A stretch of DNA of 64,000 nt from contig NW_006499705.1 in NCBI RefSeq assembly GCF_000471905.2, forward strand, positions 4,761,300-4,825,299, in the 5' to 3' direction. Made by a program: the position numbers and the translations under genes. The notes below the pieces were generated by a model. That model was not told the origin of the DNA. It did no database searches and saw nothing but the letters and a program-made list of their open reading frames with translations. This stretch comes from Amborella trichopoda (taxonomy: Eukaryota > Streptophyta > Magnoliopsida > Amborellales > Amborellaceae). Shown one piece after another: positions 22,384-35,415 of the stretch. Numbering within the stretch: the stretch's first letter is position 1; the number at the start of each line of letters is the position of its first letter.

Positions 22384-22706
22384 AAACAAACCAACCCAAA
22401 TCCCTAAGAAAATAATGTAATGTTATTAACCATTATTCATTTTAGACAAACCGCCCCAAATCCCTAAAGAAAATAATGTAATGTTATTAACCATTATTCA
22501 TTTTAGACAAACCGCCCCAATTCCCTAAAGAAAATAATGTAATGTTATTAACCATTATTAATTGGTTAGACCAAGTGTTATTGTATCAAAAAAACCATTA
22601 AATTGATATCTAATGAATCCCCAAAGAAATAATGTAATGTTATTAACCATTATTAATTGGTTAAACCAAGTGATTGTATCAAAAAACCATTAAATTGATA
22701 TCTAAT
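22384..22706. repeat. Compound tandem repeat array
   Basis: Three copies of a unit of about 65 bases (core AATAATGTAATGTTATTAAC, CATTATTCATTTTAGAC) grade into two copies of a longer unit of about 110 bases that adds TTGGTTAGACCAAGTG and ACCATTAAATTGATATC. The core occurs four times in all. No coding capacity. Confidence 0.8.
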
Positions 22707-23025
22707 GAGTGAGAATGATTGTGACCTCATGTCCAAAAAATAAATGGTATTTTTGTAGCCTTAAAACATGTCCTCCATTTTTTCTCTTTTTATGTTTTGA
22801 GCTAGCTAGATTACCGATACACATGTCTGGATCACCACCGACGTTGGCCGATGGACAATCACCCGACGAATCCGTGCTCTTCCCCTCTTCGTATGACAAG
22901 GCTTCTCCCAATCCTTTCCCTCTCTTTGCTTTTTCTTTCATATCTATCAAAAAAAGACCTGTTTCTTTCATTTTTAAAACATTTTTCTCGTCTTCTTTTT
23001 TTTTCTTTTTTTTTTTCTTTTTTTT

Positions 23026-23056
<31 letters not shown>

Positions 23057-24020
23057 CACTTGAATGTCAACTCAAGAACACATATGGGTCCAATTTTCCC
23101 TTGAAATTTCATTTTCATGGGTGTGTATGATGAGGAGGTTGGTAGTTAACGAGCTAATAGTTTCCATTATGGTCAGAAAGTTTGATGAAAAATATTTTCA
23201 AAATATCAATACTTCCATATTTTGACTATTTTATTTGAACTTTTAGGTCATTCAATTTTTTTGATAGGTAATTATTGCAATCATTTGTTATAGTTGGTAG
23301 AGATTTTTACCCAATTTTTATGTTTAATTTTTGTCTTAAATTTCATATATTTTCTAATCTCTTTATCGTATGAGTATTTATTGCGTTTTCTGGTATGAAT
23401 ATTTATTGCGTTGAGATAAGTTTTAGTTGCTCTAGTGATTGATAGGAAATCTTATTTTGCAGGAGTTTATATTGAACTAATTGAGAGAGAGAGAGAGAAA
23501 ATAAAAAGAACAAAAATTAAAAAAAGTTACAAAGAATTTTAGAGAGAGATTTTGGAAATTTTAATAGTTACAAATAAATTTTAAAACTCAAACACCTCTT
23601 TATTTGTTTTATAATATAACTAGTATTTAAAGAATCGGTGATCCAAATCGGAAATTGTCATTCCGAATCGGGAACCAGCAATGATGACCCTATTTTCTAT
23701 CAGAACTAAGAATCGATCCGGTTCCCTTGAAATCACAGAACCAGCAATCTGCATCATGTCAGATTGGTCAGTTCCCACATTTTAAATTTTTATTATCTTT
23801 TTGCTTGTTCTATCTTTTCAACTTTTTTCGATTGAATCTGATATTGGAGAATCAGATAATTCGCCAATCCAGACTGAACCCCATTTCCAGATCGTCGATT
23901 CACTTGGTCAATTTGAGTTTTAAAATAGTCGTCGTCATCATCATTGTCATCAATATCATCGTATGAGTCTTAATCCAACTATTTGAGCTAGCTAACTGAA
24001 TAGAACACTAAAATTATCAC
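22707..24020. other. Intergenic stretch with a long T-rich tract
   Basis: A T-rich tract with regular C interruptions fills 22994-23057. A family F-like element may span about 23622-23935 (ends TAGTATTTAAAGAATCGG and GAGTTTTAAAATAGTC). The CGTCATCATCATTG run at about 23933-23965 with TCCAACTATTTGAGC looks like an RTE-like LINE 3' end on the minus strand. No gene is supported. Confidence 0.45.
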
Positions 24021-24032
24021 AATTAATAAATA

Positions 24033-24250
24033 AAAGGATTGTATACAATGGGACTATTTACTTTCAATATAGGGATGTCATAATTATTTATAACCATCCG
24101 ATGTGAAATCTAATAGAATGAGTGTATCAATATTTTTTAAACTTTGAGCTTGTCAATGAAATAAATGCAGTCACCCAATTTCACATCCAATTGTCAAAAT
24201 CAATAGTGAACACTTTGTACCAACGATAAATAGCCTCATTATAAACTTTC
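24033..24250. mobile_element. MITE family C copy
   Basis: Left arm ATTGTATACAATGGGACTA, TTTACTTTCAATATAGGG; right arm CACTTTGTACCAACGATAAA, TAGCCTCATTATA. It is nearly palindromic, about 220 bases. Confidence 0.65.
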
Positions 24251-25089
24251 CCATAAATAAATATGAGCCATAGAATTTTGGCCTACTTCAATTTCTAGGG
24301 TGGCCACGACAACCATTGTCTCTTAAACCAAAAAAAAAAAAATACAAATTGTTCGATATGGCAATGGAAGATCCAACCCTAGAAGCCAATGTGCCATGTG
24401 TCATAAAACAGTAATTGACACGTGGCATATCAGGCTTAAAGATGGGAAGGGAAAAAGTGAGTAGAGTAGTGTTTGTTGGAATTTAAAAGGCATCCAAGAG
24501 AAGTAATAATATCAAAAGCATATGAATATGTAGTTGGGTCCTTGTTAATACTTATGGCCACATTCATCCCATGCTTAAGAGACTTTGCATACCATGTTTG
24601 TTTACTTACGGAACTGATGGCTAGGGACTTCCACCAAGCCAAAGAAAAATAATTACTGCAAAAACAATGATCACAAGAATGGGGTTTGGGCTTTTTTGTC
24701 TTAAGTGGTTAGGCCCATTGTATATACAATCGAGTGTTCAAACCCAAGTCGGACCGGATCTGGAGCCAATCAATATTGAATCTAGTCCGATTGGATTTGG
24801 AACCAAGCGATACGATATTCGATTGAAAAACCCTATAAGCTCCCAAGTCTATTGTTTTTTTCATAATTTTTAAAATATTAAATTTCCCAATATGATTCAA
24901 AATCACTTGAGTCAGGTCTGGGGTACTCACGCTAGGGACCCCAGTGAGTTAGAGGCTGAACCTGACTTGTTAAAAGACTAGTTAAGCCCCAAAGAGCTTA
25001 ACATTTTAACCTATCCAAAAGAACTAATTAAAGAAAAAGGAGAAGCAAGGAAAATAGAAGGGTAACAGGGAGTGTAACATACCAAAAAA

Positions 25090-25250
25090 AAAATTAAATG
25101 ACTCAATTTGTGGGGCCCACTTTATGGCCATCACCAATCGTATATTGATTGGATGGTGATAGCCCCAAAAATTTAAATGACTCAATTTGTGGGGCCCACT
25201 TTATCTCCATCACCAATCGTACATGACTGGATGATGATAGCCCCAATTAT
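25090..25250. repeat. Two-copy tandem repeat
   Basis: Two copies of a unit of about 79 bases share AAATGACTCAATTTGTGGGG and GATGATAGCCCC, with few differences. Non-coding. Confidence 0.8.
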
Positions 25251-25559
25251 ATATTTCATAGTTTGCTATTAACTAAGGGTATAATAGCTGTATGACAGAT
25301 CAATATTCGTGTAGTCAACCCCAATTAGTAGGTAAAAAGCTTTAACGATGATGATAAATAGTCTACTATTAACCAAACAAAATAGAAAAAATATTTGGTG
25401 AGTTGTGTGACTCACCTATTGTTGTATTGTACCCTCCAAAATCCATCTTAAAGATGGATTTCATATCAAAAGTTTTAGGGTTTGCTAAACTCATTCATAA
25501 TGATAATTATGAATCTAATTTTTTTTTAAATTGAAAAATAAAAAATATTTTTTTTTCCA

Positions 25560-26530
25560 CCATTTATTTTAACTTTTAGTGAATGCACCATTTTTTGACG
25601 TCCAATCTTATAGTTGTGTTGGGTATATAACCTTTCAAGGTCTGAATACCAATTGTCTCTCATTCAATGGGAGTGATTGAGAGATAAAACCTAGGTGCTT
25701 TGTGAAATGGGGTTAGATTCTTATAACGCGGGTACTAGAAGCTGTGAGAGTTTTACGCTCGAGAAAGGAATTTATCAAAGAGGTGTGAGGGTCACCTCCT
25801 AGTCACGATCTTATTTATATTAGCTTCATGATTGTTGTGATTAGCCAAGGCTTGGAGTATCCAATTGAGTACAATAAAACCTAAGTATTTTTATAAGTAA
25901 GGACCCTGTATGAGATGGTCATGACTTATAGGACATAAATTTGTATCCTGACACGAGATCATTCCATGGCATGTATACTAACATTCACAAAGGATGCACT
26001 CTTCCAAATCCATTATCCGAATTTGGAAGAGCCAATGCACATGTGCTTTGAAAGGAACCATGTACTTGTGTAGAAATATATCTCGCAAGAGTGCACTTGT
26101 AATCCATTGAGAGCCGGATGATGGGAAGCTCTACCTTAGTGACTTTGACGTGACCCATTATTTATCATTACCATAGACTGTGGAGTATAGGTCTATTGGG
26201 TCGGCTTAAGACACTGGCAGAGTATCATTCTGGACTAACCCAATGAATACATATAGTCGAGATCATGTGATCTCACTTACCCTTTGTCCAATTAATTATG
26301 ATAAGAAATGACGAATAAATGTTCATAAATATTTTAAATATTTATTGTGAATTTTGAAAAAAAATTCAGAATTTTTTTATTGACAAAAATATACTTTTAA
26401 TATTTATTTAAACGTGATTCCATTTAAAGACTGCTACGAGGCACACCCGACAGGCCATAGGGTGGCCACGTGGCACCCCTGGCCACATCATAAGATCAAT
26501 GCCCAGCTGGGCACTAATCCCAAGGTGGGG
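25560..26530. mobile_element. Possible old LTR-element remnant (unclassified)
   Basis: This stretch has balanced base composition and no frame, unlike the AT-rich MITE clusters around it. Its look (a transcript-like run with no coding capacity, then a GC-rich block near 26440-26530) reminds me of non-coding parts of plant LTR elements. I found neither a matching second terminal repeat nor any capsid or polymerase text. It is a fossil at best. Confidence 0.2.
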
Positions 26531-26879
26531 GATGTAGATGACATATTTTTTGTTATGTTGTTATATATTGTTGTTTAACTTGTTATATTATGTTATAACT
26601 AAAGGTACATTTTTATCACATGTTTATTTGATTCGCACAAGTGCCTTTGTTGGCATGTGTGAAGTTCATTTTAATTTAATTTAAATATTGAATCTAAAGT
26701 AAAATTGAAATTTGAATTTGAATTTGAAAAATATTTTCGCATCATGAGAAATTTAAATATTGTGTACCTTGGTCTTATACCACCAACAAGATAAACATTT
26801 TATGCATGTGGCCCTACATAACATTAGGTGAGTCAATTGACTCACCTAAACCACATGCAACAAAATAAGGCCATAGCTT

Positions 26880-27080
26880 TAGACCAATTATACATATCAT
26901 CTATGCAAGAAGGTCACAACCACCTTAGCCGTTAGATATGGCAATGAGTGGCCGGGGTGTCTATGGACAAAGCTCAAAGACTAATATATTTTCTTTTGAA
27001 CTTTGAGATAATTCAATCACCATATTTCAGATCTCACAGTTAAAAGTAATTGTGATCACCGAACTAGATAAAGTTGTAAT
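26880..27080. mobile_element. MITE family C, worn copy
   Basis: The left arm AAGGTCACAACCACCTTAGC and the right arm AGTTAAAAGTAATTGTGATC are inverse to each other. It lies directly before another copy of the same family. Confidence 0.5.
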
Positions 27081-27091
27081 ATAGAAAAAAT

Positions 27092-27305
27092 ATATGGTAA
27101 GACTATTTACCTTCGGTACAAGGTGGTCACAATCAATCTTGACCATTGGATGTAAAATTGAGTGGCAACATTTATTCTATTGACCAAGCTAAAAGTTTAA
27201 AATAATTTATCTCAAATGTTGTGACATACTCAAGCAATTAAATTTCACATTAGATAGTTATAAGTAATTGTAACCCCCTTGTATCGAAAGGTAAATGGTT
27301 ATTTA
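27092..27305. mobile_element. MITE family C copy
   Basis: Left arm GACTATTTACCTTCGGTACA, AGGTGGTCACAATC; right arm AATTGTAACCCCCTTGTATC, GGTAAATGGTT. It is one of the clearest members of the family in this window. Confidence 0.7.
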
Positions 27306-28524
27306 ATTACCAAAAAAAAAAAATTATTATTCCCATCATGAGAAATTTACCTCAATAGGAAAATCGAGAAGACTTAAAAGAATGGAATACTGAAGGGAAC
27401 CAAAAAAATGGGTATAATCGAATTAAAAAATGGTTCCATAAGGGACCACAAACCGTTTACAATAAACCCTTAGTTAAAATAGGAAAGAAGGCTTAATTTC
27501 CCTAGAGCAATTGGGAGCAGTTACACTAGGGTCTACACTGTGGTCCTCTCACCATTGGAACCATAAGGTAAATCAAATTACGTTCTTACTATGTGAATTC
27601 ACTATTAGAACCATAAGGTAAATCAAATTACCTTCTCACTATGTGAAATTGAAAATAGAGAGCATAACAAAGCTAATTTATGTTACCTAATACCATTAAA
27701 TGTTCATAAGAAGATGGATGAACAACATTTTTCTTGAAGCCCTTATGTCTTATGCTATTTTAATTCTATCATGGGACCCTTAATATAACGAGTGGAGCAA
27801 CCTTAGTCCCACATGAGAACATTGTGCACTTGCTCCTTCAGGGAAAAGAGCTACTTAGGAAGAGCTTTCGACATAAATGTTAGGATCCACATAAGAAGCA
27901 CCAGAATTATCTTTGAAAAAAAAAAGGGATTTTCAGTTGTTTTTTTTTTTTGGGATAATTAAGTGGGGATGTCGAGTCTCTACTCGTTTTTTAATTCGTT
28001 AGTGATTTATAAAAGCATTAGGTGAGAATGGAAACCTAAATCTTAACTAAGGCACAAATAGTGCTACCCCCATGGCCCCAACCCCATTCTTAAACTATTT
28101 AAATACCTAGATCTCACCGTCTGAAAATTGGATGGTCTGTTTAATCCTTGGAGTTATGAGATCATTTTATTCAATCAGCATACAAACTTGTTCCTTACTT
28201 CTTTCTTTTAGTTCGTCACTAAGTTGTCGAGGTTACATCCAAATATTCAAGGTCATGAATCACCTAAGGGTGCGAACGGAAGATATGTTCCACGGCGATG
28301 TACAGTATGGAACTCCTAACACGAAGTAGCACAGTCACTATATACATTTTACATCGTAATGGTATAGTACAAGGTTGATGCAGTATAAAATTTACCGGCA
28401 AACACATCGAACAAAAGTAACTGCGTTTTAAGAGAGATAAAAATCATGAAAAAAATCACAAGAAGAAAGAACAAAACATGCGAATACGAATATTTCTACA
28501 TGGGAAGAAAAAACACTCAAATAG

Positions 28525-28559
<35 letters not shown>

Positions 28560-29030
28560 ACTACACGATCTCAACTATCACTTCTTTTTTCATTCATCAA
28601 ATTATTTCTCCTTTCTAGTACACGCCCTTTCTCTTTATAAAAAAATCAGTACTTCACCCAAAGATCATTCTTCCTTAAAAAATTGTTGAGGTTTATCTCT
28701 TGTAGAAACCAACAATTGTAAACATTACAACTTATTTCTTCCACATCCCGTACCAACAACTACCTTTTACAACTTTTTTCTTTATGATAGATTACCACAA
28801 AAATTCCATTCTTTCCATCTATGTGATTAGGAAGAAAAACATGATAAAGAAACCCAAACTTAAGAAAAGGGGCTGGGGTCATGGTGGTAGCATCCCCACA
28901 CCCATTTACAATATCGTGGTATCCATTCCTATCGTTGATACCCTCAATTAACACCTTCAAATGTAACTACCTAATCTATTGAAAAAATGGGTAGGACCTG
29001 TGTTCCCCATTGAATTACCCAAAAAAAAAA
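27306..29030. other. Intergenic stretch: small repeats and a LINE tail
   Basis: No gene seen. A two-copy repeat of about 48 bases (GAACCATAAGGTAAATCAAA) lies at 27548-27645. A (CTCACT)n microsatellite lies at 28526-28560. At 28988-29030 an L1-type 3' tail (GGGTAGGACCTGTGTTCCCC, ATTGAATTACCC, poly-A) resembles those at 20880-20930 and 50820-50858. Confidence 0.55.
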
Positions 29031-31275
29031 CCTAACTTAATAATACGAAACCTTCCTCCACTATGGAACTTTAGAAAAATGAGCCCTATATGTATATAAA
29101 AAAAAAAAAAAAAAGAATGAGGATCACACCAAGAGACCTTATTAACTTAAATAAAACAGACTTATAAAAAAATGGCTTATCAAACTAACCCAAAAAACCC
29201 ATTTTTAATAATTAATCCTAATTAATAAAAATAAGACTTCTACCCAAACTCTAAAAATAAAATTAAAATTTGTAGCATCCAAATTTTGATCTGCATCAAA
29301 GGTTTTGAAACTCGGATTGGTCATGGGGATTAGCCCTTCGCTACACCGAAATATGTCAACTGCATCAGACAAACTAGATCGGCCACATCGGTGATCGAAC
29401 AAAAAATTTGAAAAATAAAAGATGATGGAAAACAAAAAAAAAAATTTGCATACAGCATCTTCCCCATCTAACATGTTTGTTTAATGATTTACATCATCTA
29501 GGAAATATATTATAGAAGGGGAACATTGGTTTTATAAAAAATGAGGCAAATTCTCAATTTTGGGAGGAAATCAGGCTAATGAGGCATCAAATCTGGTGTA
29601 GATCATCAATATTTGATCCGGATCAGAGTTATCTAATTTTAGCATATGCCAATGACTGTGGTTGGAGGGCAATCAAATTGAGGCAAAAATGTTTTATATA
29701 ATTATAAACATACTTATCAAGACCGAAACAGATTGCGTCGTCCAACCAATTGGATCGCCAACCAATGCTTTGGTTAGTCCAATCCAAAGTGAAAATCAAG
29801 TTTTTGTAAAACAACAGCTTAAAACCAATAATTGATCGGTTTTGACCAGTCGGACTAACTAAATTTTTACAGTTCGAACTGAGTAAACTAAATTGGGTAA
29901 ATTTCTCATAATATATTTTATATTTTTAAGTCTTTATTGATATATTTTATAAATTCTAATCCAACCAATTAGGCGAGCAGTTAGACGAGACCAAATCTCT
30001 GTAAAATGCACATAACACCGCAAAAATTCAGATTCATATACCACTACAAAAATTGTTGTGGTTGTATGAGAAAGAGAGAGAGATCCACCTTAGTATATCT
30101 TGAAGAAGTGTGTATTAGATGCAGTTCCTTACTCGATCGCTAATCTAGATGGGAATCGCATAAGATCGAACTGGTTATTGATGGTATTGGTCATCTTTCC
30201 CCTGAAATCGCCCTTTTTTATATATGCATATAGCTCCTCATAGTTTCTTATGTTCCCTTAAATTTCTATACCACAAATCCTTATTTGTAATGGAAATGTA
30301 TACAAAGAGACATGTTTACGATGAAAATCGGGATGATCTGAATATGATATTCAACTATACCCGAATCACAAATTGATTATTTAAACGAGTGATAGAGAGT
30401 GTGGACAATCAAATTCTGATTTAAAGTCAGATTTATTTAAAAATGAGGAGATCTGCTTTCAGATCAATAGCAGAGCCAACAATTATCCGAAATACAAAAT
30501 ACAGCATAAAATGCAATAAAACTGATTAAATTCTAATAAAAATAAATAAAAAAATAAAAAAATGTAGAAAGAGTTAGAAAATACAAGACCGAACTAGTTG
30601 GATCGAGACTCCCGAGGATTCGAAGCCTGCCCGTATCAAGACTGACTGAGTTTACATTGTGCATCATCTTTGTTTCTCTTCAAGTTTTGACCAGGCCTTG
30701 TCTTGATTAAATGGCTTTCTTAACTTAAGAATTGCATGTTTAATGGCCTAATAAAGCTAAAGTTTTCTTAGATCTAGGTTTTCTCCAAATCTTTCTCCGG
30801 TTTTATCAAGGTCTAAGGAGTCTAAAAATCTTCCTCAGAAATGATCCTGAAATGATCTTTTACAGGCTGAAAATACGCTGGAGTGGGTAACTACCAATTT
30901 CAAATGGATTTCCAGCCCCAATTATTGTCTTGGGATCAACATACCAAACGAGTCCAGATTCAATGAATCTTCTCAGAAATGGTTGGGGAGTGGTTGGCAT
31001 GGTACTCAGAATTGGCAGATTCTAGTTTTTGGATGATTTACAGGCTCTTGTGACGATGTTTATCAAAATTTGGGTCAAAACGATGTGTTTTGTTATTTTT
31101 ATTTTTATTTTTTACTAAAACAAGGTGTTCTGCAGGATTCTGGATCACGGGGCAAGCAATATGGGCTATAGTGGTCTATGGTTTGAGGATTTACTAGGAT
31201 AATGTGGTTGTAAAGTTGTTTAAGATTTAAAAAACCATTGAATTTGCCAATTTTCAAAATGAAATGAGGTGTTTA
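29031..31275. other. Intergenic stretch, no gene seen
   Basis: AT-rich with disrupted frames. A family F-like left end (GGTTTTGAAACTCGGATTGG) lies near 29303. The words CGGACT and CCAATTGGATC recur at 29700-29990, perhaps a worn MITE. No supported exon. Confidence 0.4.
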
Positions 31276-31490
31276 CAAGACCATTTACTTTTGATATAAA
31301 GAGGTCACAATCACTCTTGTCTTAGAGATTTCAAATCAAGTGGTTGTGAGCATGTTATTGACTAAAAAAAAAATTCTCCAACTTCATGACTTTACTCCAA
31401 GCCATCAAATTTGACACCTAATAGCTATGAGTAATTGTGACCTCTTTATACGAAAAATAAACGGTCACATACTATACAATCCTTATTTTA
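31276..31490. mobile_element. MITE family C copy
   Basis: Left arm GACCATTTACTTTTGATATA, GAGGTCACAATCACTCTTG; right arm AGTAATTGTGACCTCTTTAT, ATACTATACAATCC. About 215 bases. Confidence 0.65.
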
Positions 31491-31616
31491 ATTTATATGT
31501 ATTTATTTATTCTTTGATATTTTTTGGATATTATGTCAAACACATTCAAATCACTCTAGTTATGATATGGATCTAGTCCCCAATCCAAACTTTAAAATAC
31601 TATTTGGATGAAAGAC

Positions 31617-32183
31617 GAGGGGTGGCAATGGACCCAAACCCGACCCAAGACCTGCTGGATATACCTGACACGGGTCGGGTGTGGTTCTAGCATTTGGACC
31701 CGGCAGGTCGGGTCTGGGTCCAAAACTTGGACCCAAACACTATATGGGTCCGGATCTCGACCCGTACCCAACCCATACCTATAAACTGTTAGAGATAAAA
31801 TATTTTACTTTAAGCCCTATTCATTTTGGTATATTAAGAATCATATATAATTAGAACTAATAGTCATCTTTAGTTATTAAATAACAAATCACAAGACTTG
31901 AATTCTAATAGTGGTGATTGTGACCTTCTTGTCAATAATACAAGTATATGGTGGTAAAGAAATAGGTTAAAAAAAAAAAAACTGATCATGAGGTTGACAA
32001 TGGATCTGAGACCCGACAGGTATAAGTATGATCCATTTTTTAGACTCAACATATCGGGTTCAAATCCAAAACTTAGACCTGAATCTATCCAGGTTTAAGT
32101 CAGGGTCTGGGTCCGGGTCCGGGTCCGAGTTTGAGTCCAAGTCCCCCGGAGCCGCACCCACAACCAAACCGTTGCGACCCCTA
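31617..32183. mobile_element. hAT-like MITE with GGGGTGGCAA termini and 8-bp target duplication
   Basis: The left end GAGGGGTGGCAATGG and the right end GTTGCGACCCCTA are inverted repeats. Flanks TGAAAGAC (31609-31616) and TGAAAGAT (32184-32191) match at 7 of 8. The interior repeats GGGTCCGG and CGACCC words; near 31995 a GACAATGGATC block looks like the start of a second, nested copy. Confidence 0.7.
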
Positions 32184-32191
32184 TGAAAGAT

Positions 32192-32974
32192 AGGTTTATA
32201 GAATGACAAGCGTACGAATTTTAGAGAGAGAGAGCAAAACAGTCTCAAATCGTTAGAGAGAGAAAGAATCACGTTGGACAGACTTCTGGCTAATGAAAGA
32301 GGGGGTCAGCTTAGTACACTAAGGAAAGAGAGAAATTCAGAGACACTTCTAATCCACCTAAATTTCCAGCACCACTACCCAAAACCGTACATGATTTCTC
32401 TTCTTTCTCTCTCAAGAACACCACCCCATTCCCTCTCTAAAATGGTACCTAACTTTCTCTCTCTAGAGGACTCCCTGCCATCTGCTGCCCCTGCCAACCA
32501 GGAAGCAGCAACACACCTAGGTTTATTGGCACGCTATTTGAGGTGCAACTCCTCTTCAATGTCTGGACGACCAAATCCAAGCCAACGCTCCAGATTCAAC
32601 GATGTAAAAGACACATGATAGAAATGGATCTGAACCGTCCAAAATACAGTCGAGGAGGCTCACCTGCATCCAAAGGTCAAAAGGACAGAGCGACGTTTAA
32701 AGACCTGGATCCCCAAAAACTGGTCCGGAGATGTAATTTTGCTATTAAAATTTTTTAAGGTGGTGTATGAATTTATTTTTATATTTAAATAATAAATTTT
32801 AAATTCTAAAAATAGTTCAAATCAAGTATATTACTGCATGAAAATGTTATAAATTGACAGTCTAGATAATGCGTTGCATAATATACTCTATTTGAGACCT
32901 GAAATCTCCCTTTTTCTTTTTTTTTCATATCTATACATCTTGATGTTGAGATGATTAATTAGATGTTTTTCCAA
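32192..32974. other. CT-rich stretch with an unassigned short frame
   Basis: A frame of 114 codons (32274-32618, plus) is the only sizeable one. It has CT-rich segments (TTTCTCTCTC at 32405 and 32454) like the leaders and introns of CKX and ANT. I do not recognise the peptide, and no splice-linked continuation was found. It may be a decayed exon or nothing. Confidence 0.3.
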
Positions 32975-33313
32975 TTGAAAAAGTTTATATAGAGCCGAGG
33001 CTCTAATTTGATGCCCAAATATCCTCAAATTGATATCTCAACATCAAGATGCACGGACATGAGAAAAAAATGGATTTCAAGTTTTGGAAGTAGTGTATTT
33101 TGTAACACATTTTTTTACTGTCAATTTTCAAGTTTGTATAAAGCTGTCGATCTACACTATTTTTGAAGCTTTAAAGGATATAAATAAATATAAAAATATA
33201 TTTTAAGGCTATCACAAAGATTTTCAGTATTGAAACCACATTTGTAGACATTATTTGAAGGTAGGTTTTAATTTGATTGTTTAGAGCTTGGACTCGATAC
33301 AAACCACACCCTT
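32975..33313 (+). mobile_element. MITE family B copy
   Basis: It runs from AAAAAGTTTATATAGAGCC to ACAAACCACACCCTT, with ATCTCAACATCAAGATG inside. About 340 bases, worn. Confidence 0.6.
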
Positions 33314-33519
33314 TTCCAACATCAAAACAAACTTTTTCCAAATAATTATGATGTAACTTAATTTTGCATTTTAAGTGTCAACCTTGTACAAACGATTCCA
33401 TTAAATTCCCCCACAAAAAAGATGATTGAAACTAACACCTAAAAAATGAGGTACAATGAAATGAATCCAAAAATATTGCTAAATATATTCATTTGAACTT
33501 AAAATTTAATCATACTTTT

Positions 33520-34015
33520 TATCATTATCATCATCATAGTATTTTTTCAATTAATTGAAGTTGGCCATAAGAATCTTGATTCACCATTATACTATATTTA
33601 AGGTCATATCCTCAGTGAGGTCATACATTCTCATGTCTTTTTAGACTATTTCCAACCACGTCATTTTGGGCATACCTCTTGCCATTTTCAATACTTTCAC
33701 CTGAACTCTCACATTTCCTAACAGGTGTTGTACTGAGTCGATACCACACATAGCCAATCTACCTAAATCTACTCTCTCTCATCTTATCGCCTATTGGTGC
33801 CACGCCTAAACTTTCCCACGCCTAAACTTTCCCGAATGTATTCATTTCGAATTCTATCCCTTCTTGTCGTGCCACTCATCTATCTCAACATCATACACTC
33901 ATTTCATAGGTTCTTTTTTTTTTTCCATCCAACATTCTGCCCCATAAAACAAAGCCAGTCTCACAACTGTCCTATAGAACTTACCTTTTAGCTTCAGTGG
34001 TATGGAGGGATTGAA
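33520..34015 (-). mobile_element. RTE-like LINE remnant, C-terminal part
   Basis: On the minus strand a frame reads KGKFYRTVVRLALFYGAECW near 33930-33990, the conserved text after the reverse transcriptase core of plant RTE-type LINEs. Decayed matches to the usual M-R-M-x-R-W and R-W-F-G-H regions follow toward lower coordinates. The 3' end has TGATGATGATAATG at 33524-33537. It is 5'-truncated and disrupted. Confidence 0.7.
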
Positions 34016-34289
34016 GAGTATGTATAAAATCACATACACTTCATCTAAAAAATTAATCTCAATAAATAAAGTTTTGAATAAGCCTTGATAAATACTTTGA
34101 AAATGATAAATATGGATCATCCATTAGATCGGACCGACGTTTTGAAAACCCTTATCAGATCTTGGAATGCGCCCTCCCCCCCATTCCCAGGATTGTATCG
34201 ATCTGGATTGGTGATTCCACTATCTGGACAGATTCCTAAATATCAAACACGCTAAAAATCAAAAGACCATATAAATCAAGAATAATCCG

Positions 34290-34760
34290 ATTAAAAGCCG
34301 GATCGCAACTCTACAAACAAATTACAGCCGACTGTCACAAAGTAAAACTGATTCCTCCTCCACAATAGAACCAAGTCGGTCACCTCCTTAGTATCATCTA
34401 AGAAATCAATCCCAATCCAGGTCGATAATTTTTCAAGCACTAAGCCGGACAAGGAAATGGCAGACTCCGTGATGGATCTAAAATTAGCTTTCAATAAGGG
34501 CACTAAAATTTGAAACACAATAAATGGCAAGATCTATGAACATTTATTTCTAGGGTGAAACACAATAATTTGTTCAAATATATCCTATTTTTAGAGTTTT
34601 AAGTCGTAATATTTTTTAACAACTATAATGTTCAAGAAGAGAGAACCGATGTAGAGGCTTACCAAGGCTTGAATTGCAATTTTTTGAAGTTATTTTAATG
34701 AACAATTGTTTCATGCGGTCAGGAAATCATTTCTACAACATGAGGCGTAAAGGTATAAAG
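34290..34760 (-). mobile_element. MITE family B copy, inverse orientation
   Basis: It keeps AGATCTATGAACATTTATTT, CTATTTTTAGAGTTTTAAG, CATAATGTTCAAGA and GCTTGAATTGCAATTTTTTG in the inverse order. Ends uncertain. Confidence 0.5.
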
Positions 34761-34998
34761 CATCCATTTTAAAGATGACGCAAATAGATGGCCCATTTTA
34801 AAGCAATTATTACCATCGGTTTTCTTAATAAAAAGTATTATTAATTTTTACATATTCATGATCTCCATAATAAATATTATATATTTCCAAAAAAATTAAA
34901 ATCAAATTACAATTAAAAAATATAATTATTGCCAAGCCCGCTCACTAGAATATACAGGCTGGCCAGCATGTTAACCACGTCCAATTATAGTAACGCTG

Positions 34999-35415
34999 CA
35001 GCCCGATCTAACCATACACCTTTAACAAAAGAAAAGGTTTTACACAACATTGCAGCCTTATTCTACAGAAATAGGTTACTGTCTAAATCCAATAAACGAT
35101 GGAAAGAGTATTTGGAGTTTGAAAACCATCCAAGTGATTATTTAGACCATAAGATTTAAATATACAATAAAAAGAAAAACGAAATTCAAATAATAAAAAA
35201 ATAGTGTATCTTATATTTGTTGTATCAAATGACAAAAAATAGCGATATCTTATAATTTGCTGTATGAACAGTCTATTTACTAGATTTAAATTTCTTAATT
35301 GCAGTTTGAGCATTAATTTTTGAGCAGCTTCGAACGAACACAAAGGTGGAAATTTCGAGGTGCACCATACTTGCATAGCATAGGGCCGAACCTACTACGA
35401 ACCTCACCCTCAACA
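34999..35415 (+). mobile_element. MITE family B copy downstream of ANT
   Basis: Left end AGGTTTTACACAACATTGCA; right end GAGGTGCACCATACTTGC then ACGAACCTCACCCTC. About 400 bases. It lies about 220 bases beyond the ANT stop codon, so ANT transcripts may end near or in it. Confidence 0.55.

Noticed and set aside
22859-23059. Lys-rich minus-strand frame
   Set aside because: It is a T-rich homopolymer-like tract read backwards, with no family resemblance.
28526-28560. CTCACT array as a possible CRISPR-like or regulatory array
   Set aside because: It is a simple six-base microsatellite without spacers. CRISPR arrays are not expected in a plant nuclear genome.
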